A model generated the notes under the pieces. That model worked only from the letters and a program-made list of their open reading frames with translations, was not told the DNA's origin and searched no databases. From Ascaphus truei (Eukaryota; Chordata; Amphibia; Anura; Ascaphidae), in the NCBI GenBank assembly GCA_036426205.1, contig CM071569.1, positions 1,330,354-1,394,353 of the forward strand: 64,000 bases of DNA. The letters are read 5' to 3'. Shown piece by piece: positions 30,455-42,200 of the stretch. Numbering within the stretch: position 1 is the first letter of the stretch; each line of letters starts with the position of its first letter. The position numbers and the translations under genes are program-made.

Positions 30455-31570
30455 GGCTCCCCGGTACTCCGGTTCACCCCCTGCCTTACCTCCGCTGTTG
30501 CGGGGAGGTGCAGGTGGCGACAGGCTCGTCGGCGGCTCCCTCCGCAGGGCACGCGCAGGCCTGCACTTTGCGCAGAGGAATCAGTGGCGGCCATTGCAGG
30601 TTCGCCCATGCGCAGTACCCTAGAAGCACGCGGTGGCAATTGGGGAAGGCTCCGCAAGGGACTACATCTCCCAGCAGGCATAGGGGCATGCGGATCACAC
30701 GGTGCAAATCGGCCAATAGGGCTGAGAGGATGGCAGGCAGCCAGGAAGAGGTGTGAGCACACTGAGAGAGGAAAGTCAGTCGGTGCTGGGACAAGGAAAG
30801 GGTAGGAGGTAGGTGCAGGGTTCTGTGACCCTCTGCACTAGTCCAGATTCCACCCATGGCCCCAACTAGGCCCCGACTCATGCCCTAAGATTGTGGCTGC
30901 TACAGGGACAGGCCCTTAGGTAGGGACCCTGCCCCATTAGCCATTTGATAAGCCAGGGACACAGCTGCAAGCTGCGCGGCCCTGACTAGTGTGGTCTGGG
31001 ACCAGATCCCCAGAGCGAGAGAGAGAGAGAGACTATCTGCGAGTGGGATCACTCTGCAGGATACCACCTCACGCGGAGGTGGACTCGTTGCGGAGGACAT
31101 CGCTGGATCGGCGGATCCTTCCCGTTGTCTACTCGGCGCGCCCGGGTGCTGGAGCACCCGGCAGGTACCTATATCCTAAAAGTGCACCAACAGAATACAC
31201 ACACCATAGTGACAGCGCTGACCACATATAGGGGTGGGGGCTGTTATCCTTGTGGACACCAGGGTGGTTGGGAACCTGAGGGCCCCTCAGGTACGGTGGA
31301 CACTGTGTGGATGACACGGTGGTGGGATAAGGCCCCGCGAGGCGAAGGGGTAGCTGTAACCAGTAGGGTTACTATTCGGCTATCACTGTTTATTATATGT
31401 TCTGCAGTAAAGAGCTTATTTTATTATATAATGTGTGTATATCAGTGTTGAGGTTCCTGTGTGGGGCTACTCCCACTACGTTGGGATCCCTCCCAGGTGG
31501 AGCCAACAGGTAAAGTCAGCACCCGTAGACTCCTTGCCCTAGGAGGAAAGAGGGCTACAGGTATATTTCT
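30455..31570 (+). repeat. Repeat G copy 3 (most complete)
   Basis: It carries all the landmarks of the family in order, from GGGGAGGTGCAGGTGGCGAC at about 30500 through GGACTACATCTCCCAGC, 'CTAGGCCCCGACTCA' and the hairpin at 31142-31161 to TGGGATCCCTCCCAGGTGGA near 31480. It ends in GAGCCAACAGGTAAAGTC, which matches the sequence beyond the MITE in copy 1. No conserved protein frame exists between copies. Confidence 0.75.
31142..31161 (+). other. Hairpin in repeat G copy 3, with paired changes
   Basis: The stem reads CCGGGTGC with GCACCCGG around TGGA. Compared with copies 1 and 2, the innermost stem pair T-A is C-G here, and the next flanking pair G-C is T-A. Pairing is kept on both sides. 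Confidence 0.6.
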
Positions 31571-32627
31571 GCCGTTTCAGTATACTGTATATAGATATAA
31601 CTGGTTTTGGCGCTCCTTTTTAATGGGCTGACGGAGTGACTCCGTTGTAACGTCACTAGGTGAGTCAAGTTTGAACCACTCTTTGTGACTCTGGGAAAGC
31701 CACAAGAAATTAGACTTTCTGGGGGTTGAACTCATTGTATCTCCTCCAAAATCCAGAAGGAGCAGGATCAACCCAGAAGGAAAAAAACAGTAATAGTTTA
31801 CACTGTATATAGAATTGCGAGAGTAGGGACTGGAGCTTGGCTCATACAGTATGTATGCTCACTTACAAGAGATAGGGGTTAATAAAGCAGTTACAACCAC
31901 TGGCTGTTGTGTGCCTCTTTACTGCAATCACGGCTGCTGGATCCCCAGGGTATACAGGTGACGACACTGGTGTCCTCCAGGTATAAAGGAGTGAGTGCAC
32001 CTCAAGGTAAAAAGAGAGACATAGTGCAGACCAGAAATTGTCACAAAATGTAGTGTTCACATAAACACAAACTACTCACTCTTTGTAAGATTGTTACAGG
32101 CAATAAAAAGGTTAAGCTCTCGGTAGCTGGGTCTTTAATGCTGCTTGTGGGCTGCAGGAGCTGTTCATCAGCAGTCCTGTGTGATCGTCCTCCTCGCCAC
32201 GCGCTCCGGCGTGTGTCGTCACCTCCGTGTATCACGTCCTCCTCCGAACAGCATAGATCTTAGGGTCCTCGCGGTCCTCAGCAGTCCCAGCCTCCCGGTG
32301 CTCTTTCCTTAACGCAATCTCTACGCGTTTCGTAGAAAAATGTATATTCATCGGGAGAAAAGCTCCTCCCCACATCCTCTCTCTATTTATAGGAGTACTA
32401 AGTATTTGAGGTACTAATTGGGGGCTGAGCCTTGTTATTACTACAGAGTGCATAATGAACATCACATGTCTTTAATATATTAACATCAAAATAAAATGTA
32501 TAGAATATAAAAGCACTTAAATAACAGTATAAATGCCTATAAACATGTATGGTAGGTAAACACTTAAAAAGAAGAGTCTCTAAGTTCATAACAGGATTGA
32601 AACAGAAAAAACTATCTACTGTAAGTA
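31571..32627 (-). mobile_element. Probable Penelope-like untranslated region
   Basis: On the minus strand, CGATGAATATACATTTTTCT then ACGAAACGCGTAGAGATTGC (about 32358-32319) is the sort of string seen in amphibian PLE leader regions. GC-rich sequence and a TATTTATAG promoter-like string near 32390 accompany it. No coding region was found. The boundaries are uncertain and this is an inference from motif style only. Confidence 0.3.
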
Positions 32628-32799
32628 GAAATAACCAGTGTTCGACAAACCTATACATTTGCATGCCCCGGGCGAGTGGATTTAACATCGTGGCGAGCTC
32701 CTATTGGCCCAAGCAGCACACGTGTGGTACTAGGTGGCGAGTAGATTTTTTTGTTTGGCGAGTAGATTTTTTGATGATTTGTCGACCACTGGAAATAAC
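32628..32799. mobile_element. 156-bp hAT-type MITE with exact 8-bp target duplication
   Basis: The element 32636-32791 is flanked by GAAATAAC at 32628-32635 and 32792-32799. Ends are CAGTGTTCGACAAAC and, as complement, CAGTGGTCGACAAAT. The CAGTG end and 8-bp duplication identify hAT. Internal landmarks are GCCCCGGGCGAGTGGATTTA and two GGCGAGTAGATTTTTT copies. Two further copies lie at 37841-38146. Confidence 0.92.
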
Positions 32800-33019
32800 C
32801 AATGACTTAACCCCATCATTGGTATACATAAGGGGGAAGAACAGGGAGAGAAGAAAAACAGTATAAAAATCATGTAACATAAAAACTGTTTAAAACTTCT
32901 TCATTGTGCCGGCACAATTCTATGTCCAGCTCTGCGTACGCTGTAAGCGTGGTGTAAGAAAAAATATAACTACTATTGATTAGAGATCCCATCGTCAAAT
33001 TGTAAAGGCAGTATAACCA

Positions 33020-33260
33020 ACCTCGCACTGATGAGACCGAAAACGTTGAAATAGCTGTCTGTGAGTAGGGTTACTGGCTCTGCACTTTAACCCAGGCGGT
33101 GCTGTAAAGCTGGGTAATGTGGCAGGCGTAAGATTATAGGGATCCCATGTCAAAATGGATTTGAAACAAAAGGTGACACTGTGTGCTCATTTACATGCCA
33201 TTTCCCAGAATCCCTTGCAGCAGTGGAAGCAGTGTATGCTAGGTGGTATTATCATTTAGT
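33020..33260 (+). repeat. Dispersed repeat with a hammerhead-like core
   Basis: CTGATGAGACCGAAAAC at 33028-33044 resembles the conserved CUGAUGA...GAAA core of hammerhead ribozymes, which are known in PLE terminal regions. The stem between the two core parts is nearly absent here, so the motif is probably decayed. The part 33188-33250 matches 7048-7110. Confidence 0.3.
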
Positions 33261-34474
33261 GATGGGAGCTAATGATCGATGAGCCTTTTTTCAGTTACAA
33301 GTCTATATTCCTTATTTAACGGTAAAATGTTTATTTAATGGATGAGAGAAGATTTCCTTGCTCTATTCCTTCAGGAAACCTCAGAAGTATAAAATGATTC
33401 CTCTTCAAAATCCCTTAATTTCCTTGCGACATTTTCAATGGTTCCTTTTTGATATATTATTATGTTATTTATTACTTTTTGCTGTGAGAGCTTCAGCCAT
33501 GTGAGTCATGAGTTTATTGAGCGTGTCCTTACTGGTTTATAGTTGGTTTGGCACCAGGTGCCATTGTGAGTATACAGCGCTCTTTCTGTAACCTTCTAGG
33601 ATAGTATTTGCCTGACAAAGTTACTGAGAGAATGCCGGATCTTAAATCTCTTATGCTTTTGAATCAAATATGAAAGTTGTAACTTGTCTCAACAAAGTGT
33701 CTAAGGAGGCGCCAGATATGTGTTATCAAGAGCAGGAACATAAACACCGCCTTCACACAGCGGAGGGCATCTAACTGTAGAAAGTGGTAGAAACCCATAT
33801 TCCGCTTGCCAATCCTACCCGGAATCTATAGGTTGGAGTGATAATGTTTATAAAGAAATTGAGTTGATTGGGTAGATTAAAATAGTATGCGGGGCTTATA
33901 TGACAGTTGGGCTAGTGAGGAACGGTTACGGCAAACCATTTTGTAGCAAACGTTTCCCTCTCCCTCTCCCGTGTGTATTTTATTATGTATTATTGTCCCA
34001 GCGGTGGGATTCCTGGCCAGCTGGGGAGAATTGTAAGGGATGGACATGTTGGTGTGGACCACCGATTGCGTCTTGGGAAGTTAGTAGCTACACATTAATT
34101 TACGCCTTGGGTTGCCCTAACCTTTTTTTTTTTGGTTTAATTTGGTGTACCGGCCCACTTGGCAGTCAGGGCATACGGTTGATATGTAAAAGATGTTACA
34201 AATGTTAATATGGTAAGTGGCTGGCAAGGAATGCATGTTTTGTTAATACATGCTGGGGCTGTTTTAGTGCCTGTGCTTTATTTGGGCTTTGGGTGGGCCG
34301 GACTCTTAGCAGCGTACTGAAAGAAATCCGACAGTCAAGTTAGATAACCGTGTCACAACTTTATGCTTGTGATGTGATAATTACTTGCTGGGCACAGGCA
34401 GTCACAAGTTATAAAACACGGTGCAGAATAATTAATATGTCAGAGACCTTTGAGGGTTACAAATACTATGTCAC
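33261..34474. other. No recognisable feature
   Basis: Unassigned AT-rich DNA. Short open frames show no motif. Confidence 0.4.
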
Positions 34475-35257
34475 TGTAACGCTGTGCTCACTACAAACAA
34501 GGCGGGACCCCGGGACTGAGGTGGCAATGCCACCCACAGCCATGGGGGCATGTTTGGAGAGTGGGTTGGTCGAGGTAGCCGGGTCGAGGCTGGAGAGGTC
34601 AGAGTTGTCGTAATACTTGCCGAGGTCAGAGTAGGAGAGGTCCGGATTGTAGAAGGTACTATAAGCCAAGGTCGAGATTGGAGATAGTAGAATAGTTGTT
34701 GTCCGAGTGCCGAGGTCAGGGTTGGAGAGATGCGGAGGGTCAGAGGTAAGCCGGGGTCAGTAAGCCAGAGGTGCGGTGTCCAAGGATAAAGCCGGGTCGG
34801 TACACAAAGCAAGATACAGCAAGACAAGGCAAGACACGGCTGCGAAGGCAAAGGAGAGGTGAAACACAATGATACATGGATCTATGCTCAGCCAAAGTGC
34901 CAGAGGCACTGCTGAGCATATAAAGGCCTGAGTAGTCAATGAGACAGGGGGGCGGAGCGGAGGCGCGGCCTCTGCAGAAGCCATGATTGGTTAGAGCGGT
35001 GCAGGAGACAGGTGGGAGTGTGTAATGTGATCAGTGTTGCCACAGAGCTTAGGCGCACTGCACACGCGTCACGTGCGCGTGCCGTCGACGCGCGGCGCAG
35101 TCCGGAGGCGGGACCTACCCCCGCAGTACCTGGTGATGTCACCTGTGCGCGCGTGTGCGCTGTGCGGCCTGCGGATATTTCCCTGGAGGTAGTCCCTTGC
35201 GTGAACGGAGGTATGGTGGGAGCGCGCCGTAGGCGGCATGATTCCTGAATCCTCACA
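34475..35257 (-). repeat. LTR-like repeat of ~785 bp, copy 1
   Basis: It matches 36109-36895 in the same orientation over its length. On the minus strand both begin TGTGAGGA and both end near GTTACA. Shared blocks include CAAACAAGGC.GGACCCCGG.ACTGAGGTGG at the left (+ strand) and CGGGTCGGTACACAAAG. A TATATGCTCAG string (minus strand, near 34920) could be a promoter. Length, orientation and TG start suit an LTR, but no gag or pol lies between the copies. Confidence 0.55.
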
Positions 35258-35282
35258 GTCACATGCTGTCTCTGTAAATTCT

Positions 35283-35456
35283 ACCTACTTACCACTTAGA
35301 TTGTAAGCTCTTCGGAGCAGGGACTTTTCTTAATGTTACTTTTATATCTGAAGCCCTTCCTCCCATTATGTGTTATAATATGATGTCACGTGTATTACTG
35401 CGGGAACGCGCTATGTACCTGGATGGCGCTATATAAATAAAGACATACATACATAC
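35283..35456 (+). mobile_element. L2-like LINE or SINE 3' tail with ACAT microsatellite
   Basis: TTAGATTGTAAGCTCTTCGG then AGCAGGGACTT is the hallmark of the L2 3' end. The copy closes with GGCGCTATATAAATAAA and (ACAT)n. Only the tail is present, as is usual for 5'-truncated LINE copies. It lies between the two LTR-like repeats. Confidence 0.8.
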
Positions 35457-35501
35457 AGCGGCGGATTTGAGAATCCGCTGACCCTCTGCGCGTGCATGTC
35501 G

Positions 35502-35739
35502 GCCGCCTCCTTGCTGCCGTCCTCTATCTCCTTTGGAACCCCAGCGTCAAATGACGCAGTAGACGTCATCAACGCGACGGCACCTGGCATCGTGGTACAA
35601 TGGTAATTCGATGTCATGACAATGCGATGTCACGTTGCCATGGCAATGAGATGCCATCTGACGTCAAGTTGGGACGTTCCGCTTCGTCATTTGACGCTGG
35701 GGTTCCAATGGAGATAGAGGACGCAGCAAGCAGGCGGCA
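35502..35739. mobile_element. Foldback element with ~55-bp inverted arms
   Basis: 35502-35557 (GCCGCCTCCTTGCTGC, then GGAACCCCAGCGTCAAATGA) is the near complement of 35684-35739. The centre holds repeated GATGTCA/GATGCCA and CATGGCAATG strings. There is no coding capacity and I see no clear target duplication. Confidence 0.65.
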
Positions 35740-36108
35740 GGACACGTGCAAGCGCTTTCCTATTAGGCCCGAGAGCGTGGCAAATGCATATTTTTTTTAA
35801 CATTTGTGCCTGCGCGTGTTACTATTCAGGGGAAGGACGGGAGAGAAAGATAGGGGAGGAGAAGGTACATTATTAAAGAAAGAAAAATGAATGATATTAA
35901 TCAAAGTGATTCTGTCAGAGAAGATAAAAGTAGAGATCAGTGGAGTAAAGTAGTGAGAGAAAAAAAGAGAGCCTTATTTAAATAAAATATGCTCGTTCTT
36001 CATTGTGGGGCTACGGAGATATAAAAAAAAAAGTGAAAATGCACTTTAGATACCTAAATGCACCTGTTCCCCCACCCTATGTGAGATTTGGGTCGCTACC
36101 TGTGTATT
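35740..36108. other. No recognisable feature
   Basis: A-rich unassigned sequence. Confidence 0.4.
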
Positions 36109-36895
36109 TGTAACGCATGCGCGAACCCACAAACAAGGCAAGACCCCGGTACTGAGGTGGGAAGGTTTCGAGCCACTCACCCACCGCGGCGGAGGCGTGC
36201 CGGGAAGGCGGATAGTCAGCGTAGCCGGGTCTGGGTTGGAGAGAGGGTTATTCCTGTATACATGCCGGGGTCCTGGGTTATAGAGAGCTGCATAGTTGAA
36301 GTCCGTAAGCCAATGGTCTTGAGTGGAGAAGACAGTGTAGTAGTGGTCCGTAAGCCTGGGTCGTGGAGTGGAGAGGTAAGCGTAGTCGAGGGTAAGCTGG
36401 GGTCAGAGCCAGAGAGGGTCCCCAAACAAGCCGGGTCGGTACACAAAGGGTTACACTGCAAGAGAATACAAGGCAAGGCAAAACAAAACACAGGATCCGC
36501 ACACGGCTACACTTGGTTATGCTCAGCAATGCAACTGAGCACTAGCAGTGTTTTTAAACAGGAAAGAAGCCAATATCACAGGAGGCGGATCGGGGGCGCG
36601 GCCCCAGTGGATACCGGGATAGGTGCAGGAGACAAGGGGGTCATTAGGGCTTGACGCACAGCTGGGGATTGTTGTGCGAAGTCACGCGTGCAGAGGAGGT
36701 GCGGCGTGTCCGAGGAGGCAGTGCCGAGCTCGGTGGCAGTAGCATATGAAGAGCGGGTGCGCGCGCGCGCTCTGTAACGGGAGCAGGGGTGCGCACACTG
36801 GATGAGAGAGGGGCGGAGGCAGTGGCAGCTGCGGTGCTTCTGGTAAGAGAGGAGGGAACACACCGCAAGGGGATGTGTTCCCCCGATTCCTCACA
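36109..36895 (-). repeat. LTR-like repeat of ~785 bp, copy 2
   Basis: Partner of 34475-35257. A (GC)n run at about 36758-36770 is specific to this copy. An open frame of 188 codons on the + strand (36088-36654) is not preserved in copy 1 and is not supported as a gene. Confidence 0.55.
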
Positions 36896-37319
36896 TTATT
36901 TGTGGTGCATACCTGTTGGTAATCCAGGAGGCTCAAAGTTGCTCCGCGGTGGTGTGGGAGAATCAGGCTTTCAGGGTGTTCTTTCTTAATTGGCAGCGCC
37001 TCCAGCCAGCGAGGATCCTCGAGACCCAGGATGGTCCATGCTGACGCTCTTGTATGGCCCAGACAACAAACCACAATGTAGATGGTTCCAGATTCTTTAT
37101 TGTCATCACAGCCAGAAGTTACACTTCTTCCTAATCCCCTGAAGGTCACCTTAAGGCTTGAGGTCCATCTAGACTCCCTCCTGAGCTGCTCCTGTATCCC
37201 CTACTGGGATACAGGGTAGATGTTACCCTCTCCACATTCTCCCCTTGGTGAAACTCTCCCGCTGAGGAATACAGTATGTGCAACTTCAACATACTGTACC
37301 AACAACCCTGTAATGGAAC
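36896..37319. other. No recognisable feature
   Basis: Unassigned. A short inverted pair lies around 37190-37220 (GTATCCC...GGGATAC). Confidence 0.35.
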
Positions 37320-37764
37320 TGTGACAGAGTGAATAAACATCACAAGCCCTATGCTTGGCAGACATATGTGTAGGTCTGCAGTGCAGCAGTGACAGGGTTA
37401 ACTTTCAGCTGAGAGGACTGGTTAATCAGTCTGATCCCAGCTGCCTCATCAAGGAGCATTAAAACCCCCAAGCTGTACACACATGCAGGCTGTCTGGTCA
37501 AGAGAGAGAGTACTGAAACACTGAAGTAAGATTACTGCTATAAAGGTCTGTCTTCAAAATACATTTTGATGAACTGTTTGTGTACTGTTACGCTGGAATC
37601 TAAACAGCCCTTGTTGGGAAAGGGTAAGCCCTGCTCAGGACTTAATTTCTGTTTTTTCATGCTGAAAAGAAGCAGTTTTGTTTTTGTGTGCTATATATTT
37701 TTTTAAGGCTCAATAAATAAACCTTTGCAAGAAACCCACATGTGGTTGCATGTACCCTGCAACA
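37320..37764 (+). mobile_element. Possible solo LTR
   Basis: It starts TGTGACAGAGTGAATAAA, has a tandem AATAAATAAA at about 37712-37722 followed by a short tail, and ends near CCTGCAACA. The layout suggests an LTR but there is no target duplication or partner that I can see. Confidence 0.25.
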
Positions 37765-37805
37765 GGAACCTAATACAAAATGCATTTAACATTACAATGC
37801 AAACA

Positions 37806-37807
<2 letters not shown>

Positions 37808-37840
<33 letters not shown>
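37808..37840. repeat. (TA)n microsatellite
   Basis: About 16 TA units directly precede the hAT MITE pair, and a shorter TA run follows at about 38148-38170. Confidence 0.95.
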
Positions 37841-37843
<3 letters not shown>

Positions 37844-38146
37844 TGTTCGACAAACCTATACATTTGCTCGCCCCGGGCGAGTGGATTTAACCCCCGGGCG
37901 AGTAAATATTGGCCCAAGCAGCACACGTTTGGTACTAGGTGGCGAGTAGATTTTTTTGTGTGGCGAGTAGATTTTTTGGTGATTTATATACAGTGTTCGA
38001 CAAACCTATATATTTGCACGCCCCGGGCGAGTGGATTTAACATCGTGGCGAGCTCCTATTGGCCTAAGCCGCACACGTGTGGTACTAGGTGGCGAGTAGA
38101 ATTTTTTGTTTGTCGAGTAGATTTTTTGGTGATTTGTCGACCACTG
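37841..38146. mobile_element. Tandem pair of the 156-bp hAT-type MITE
   Basis: Copy one starts at 37841 (CAGTGTTCGACAAACC) but lacks its terminal GTCGACCACTG, ending instead in TTTATATA at about 37990. Copy two, 37991-38146, is complete. Both match 32636-32791. The TA-rich surroundings supplied the target, so the 8-bp duplication cannot be told from the microsatellite. Confidence 0.88.
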
Positions 38147-38519
38147 TGTATATGTATATATATATATATATTTTTTTTTAACTATAACACACGTACCTCC
38201 CTTATTGGAGAACCCAGGTACCCTGCAGCTGAACTCGTTAAACTAGTTCAGTGGTAATACGCAGGGTCAGGCTTATTTACCAGCCTGCCCCGGACTATCA
38301 GGCACCCCGACAGAGTAACAGCGCCTCCTACCTGACTCAGATATGTATTCCGCCTAGATGGATATTACGCCCACCCATACTTTTATCAAACGCATTATTT
38401 CAGCCTGTTCTTTAATCGTGAGCTGACATTCCTCCCACCATGGAAAGGCACCAACTATAGGTGTAACATGCAAGTCTGGCATACTCTCCGCCTTTGAAAA
38501 AGGAAACTTATCTAATAGT
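38147..38519. other. No recognisable feature
   Basis: Unassigned after a short TA/T-rich tract. GAACTCGTTAAACTAGTTC at about 38230-38248 is a small palindrome. Confidence 0.35.
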
Positions 38520-39214
38520 GGCGCTCTATATAAAAATACTAGCTATACATATAATCGTGGTGATAATAATAATCAAAAGGTGATACTTATGCAAACACAT
38601 AAAACAGGTGCTGCTATGACCCGGTGAGGATTGCTCTGTCAGTCCTCGTGTTGAGAAGTAGGGATGAATCTCCGGGAAGCGCAGGGATATGTGAAAACAA
38701 AAATGTATATAGATAGTGCAATATTGCTGTGACAAATTAAATAAATTGGCTGATCTAATGCAGATGTACTCACAAGTGTGAGAAGGTTAAAGGCACGTAA
38801 AGGTATCTTTCCCAGAGTATGGATGTCACACTGTATTCAGGAAATCAATCTCAGACCGCCATATAGAGCCAAGAGACCTTAGAAAAGGAAGACTGGACCA
38901 TAGCCGGACTGATCAAAATATCGCCAAAAGGGTAAAGAAAGTAAAGGGGAAAATAGGAGGATAGGAGGAAGTAAAGGGATAAAGAGTAGAGTGACGTCTG
39001 TACTACTGGCCGGAACCCCTAGAAGCCGATGACATCACTTCCTGTGCAGTTGGAACGCAAACCAGTGACACGCACGCCACGGAAGGAGGGGAACCAGATA
39101 CACCATCTATCCGGCTGCTGAGATCCACTGCATGTGATTGAAATGCTTTTAAACTTTTGAAATTATGTGAGTGTAATACCTTTCACTTACCTTTTATAAA
39201 TTCTTGGTATACAG
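38520..39214. repeat. Array-flanking sequence, part of it recurring inside the array
   Basis: The part 38664-38892 recurs, inverted, at 51606-51832 within the satellite array. Composition and strings such as GTGCAATATTGCTGTGACAA and ATGCTTTTAAACTTTTG resemble PLE-derived dispersed repeats of frogs, which is an inference. Its last ~50 bases (CACTTACCTTTTATAAATTC) grade into the first satellite units. Confidence 0.55.
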
Positions 39215-42200
39215 TCTGCGCTATGTCCAGTCTACTCTCCGACTTACCCCGTTATTACTCTCTGCCTTACCTTCCTGTATACTCTGCCTTACCTCCTGTT
39301 ATCACTCTGCTGTGCTTACCTCCATGTTATATCTCTGCATTATCCTTACCACTCGCACCCTTACCTCCTCGCTTACTCGCCTTCCTTACACTGTGTATAC
39401 GCTCTGCCTTACCTCTGTTAAAACTCTCTCCGCCTTACATCCTGTTATACTCTCCGGCCGTTACCTCCTTATTTATCGGTCTATCTGTGCTATACTCTCG
39501 CCCTCGTTATTACACTCTCCGCCTTACCTTTACACCTGCTTACACTCCTGTCCTCCTGCCTTACATCCGTTTACCTGCTCTTACTCCTACTCTCCGCGCT
39601 TACCTCCTGTTTGTTATACTCTCCGCATTACTCCTGTTATATCTCTTACTCCGTTTCCTCTGGCTACCTACGTATAATCTGCGGTACTCCTGTAATACTC
39701 TCCGCCCGTACTCCTGTTATACATCTCGCATTACATGTTATTACTATCCTGGCACTTACTCCGTGTATACTCTCCGCCTGTATCTCTGGTTATCTCCCGC
39801 CTTACCTCCGTTATCTCTTGCACTTACTCCTGCTTAACTCTCTGCTTAGCCTCCTGTTACTACCTCTGCTCTTGACCTCCTGTTATACTCTCCTGCCTTC
39901 ACGCATGTGATTACTCTCCGGCATTACTCCATGGTATACTGCCTTTACCTTGTTCACTCTCCGCCTTACCTCCTGTTATACTCTCTGCCTTACCTCCTGA
40001 CTTCATACCTCCTTACTCGCACTTTACCTCCTGTAATCTCCGCCTCTAACCTCCTGTTATACTCTCTGCCTACCTATCTGTACACCTCTCATGTGCATTA
40101 CCTCCTGTTACATCTCCGTCTCCTCTTACTCCGTTATACTCTCCACTTACCTTCATGTTATATCTCTGCCTTACCTACCTGTTATACTATCCGCCTTACA
40201 CTCCTGTTATACTCTCGCCTTACCTCCGTGGTATACTCTCTCTGCCTTACATCTGTTACTCATCGGCGATTACCCGTTACCTCGCTTAACTCCGTTCTTC
40301 CGCCTTACCTCCTGTTATACTCTCCTGCCCTACCTCCTGTTTATACTCTGCTGGCCTTACCTCCTGTATACTCTCACGATACACGTTACCTCGCCACCCT
40401 GTATACCTCTGGGCCGACTCCTGTTAACTCTCCGCCGGTTACTCCTGCTTTACCATCCATGTAGATCTCCTTTAACTTATCTGTTAACCTCATCTGCTTA
40501 ACCGCTTCCCTGTTACTCTATCCTCCTGTACACCCCCCTTACCTCCATGTTATATCTCGCCTACCTCGTTAATTGACTCTCTGTGTCGCTTACCTCCTGT
40601 ATACTCTCGCTACTTTAACTCGGTGCTTACACTCCTATACTTATGCCTTACCTCCTGTACTCTCCACACTCTCTTGTACCTTCACTGTTATACCAGCCTC
40701 TCCTGTAACTCTCCCCTTCTCTGTATAACTTCCGCCTTACATCCTTTTACTCTCGGCCTTACCTCCTGTTTCAATCTCCGCTTTACCTTACTCCGTTTAT
40801 TATCTCGTGCCTTCACCTCCTGTTCACTATCCAGCCTTACCTCCTGTTATACTCTCCGCCTTACCTCCTGTTATACTCTCCGCCTTACCTCCTGACATTA
40901 GTACCTTTACTCTGCTTACTCCTAGTTACTTCTCTAGCACTTATCTCGGTATACTCTCCGATCCTGTATACTACCCTTTCTGTTATACTCTCATGCTACC
41001 TCCGTTGACCACTGCTACTGAATTGAACATATTTACTCCTTACCCTGTTATACTCTCCGCCTTACTATACTCCGTACTCTTATTAAATTGCCTACTCCTG
41101 TATTTCTACCATACCTGTTATACTCTACCCTTACTTTCTGTTACCTGCCGACCTTACTCTCGTTCGTAACTCTCATCCTCCTGTTATACTTCCTATCCTG
41201 TTTACATCCGCGTACCCTCCTGTATACTATCTCTGCCTTACCCTGGTTATACTCTCTCGCCGTACCTCTTCCTCGCTTATCTCATGTGATACTCTGTTAC
41301 CTCCTGTTATACTCTCCGCCTTACCTCCTGTTATTCTCTCTGCCTACCTTGGTATACTCCTCCGCCTTACCTCATTTAATACTCTTCGATTACCTCCTGT
41401 TATACTCTCCTGTATATCTCCGTTTACTCTCTGCTTACCTCCGTATACTCTCCGCCTTACCTCTTGTTATATCTCCCGCCGTACCTCCTGTTACTACTCT
41501 CTGCCTTACCCCTGTTATACCTCATCTGCCTTACCCTGCTTATCTTCGTGCCTTACCTCCTGTATACTCTCCGCCTTTCCTACAAGCTTATCCCGCCTTT
41601 ATCCTGTTAACTATCAGCATTAACTCCGTTTCATTCTGCCTACCTCCTGTTATACTCTCCGCCTTACCTCCTGTTATACTCTCTGCCTTACTCTGTTAAC
41701 TCCCGCCTTACCTCCTGTAATAACTCTCCGCCTTATCCTCATGTTATACTCTCTGCCTCTCTGTTACACTATCCGCTTACTCCTGTTATACTCCTCGCCT
41801 TACCTCCTGTATACATCTGGCCTTACCTCCTGTTAATACTCTCTGCCTTACCTCCTGTTATACTCTCCGCCTTACCTCCTGTTACACTCTCCGCCTTTAA
41901 CCTCCGTGTTATATCTCCGAATTAACATCTCTGTATAATCTCCGCCGACCTCCTGTTACCTTCTCCGCCTTACTCCTGTTTACTCTCGCCTTACCTTCCT
42001 GTTATACTCTCCGCCTTACTCCTGTTATACTATCCGCCCTTACTCTGTAACTCTCCGCCTTAACTCCTGTTATACTCTCTGTGCCTTACCTCTTGTTATA
42101 CTCTCCGCCTTACCTCCTGTTATATCTCCGTCCATCTCTTATTACCTCCTGTTATACTCTCCGCCTTACCTCCTGTTATACTCTCCGCCTTACCTTCGTA

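Noticed and set aside
36088..36654. 188-codon + strand open frame
   Set aside because: It lies in an LTR-like repeat, is not kept in the sister copy at 34475-35257, and has no known motif.
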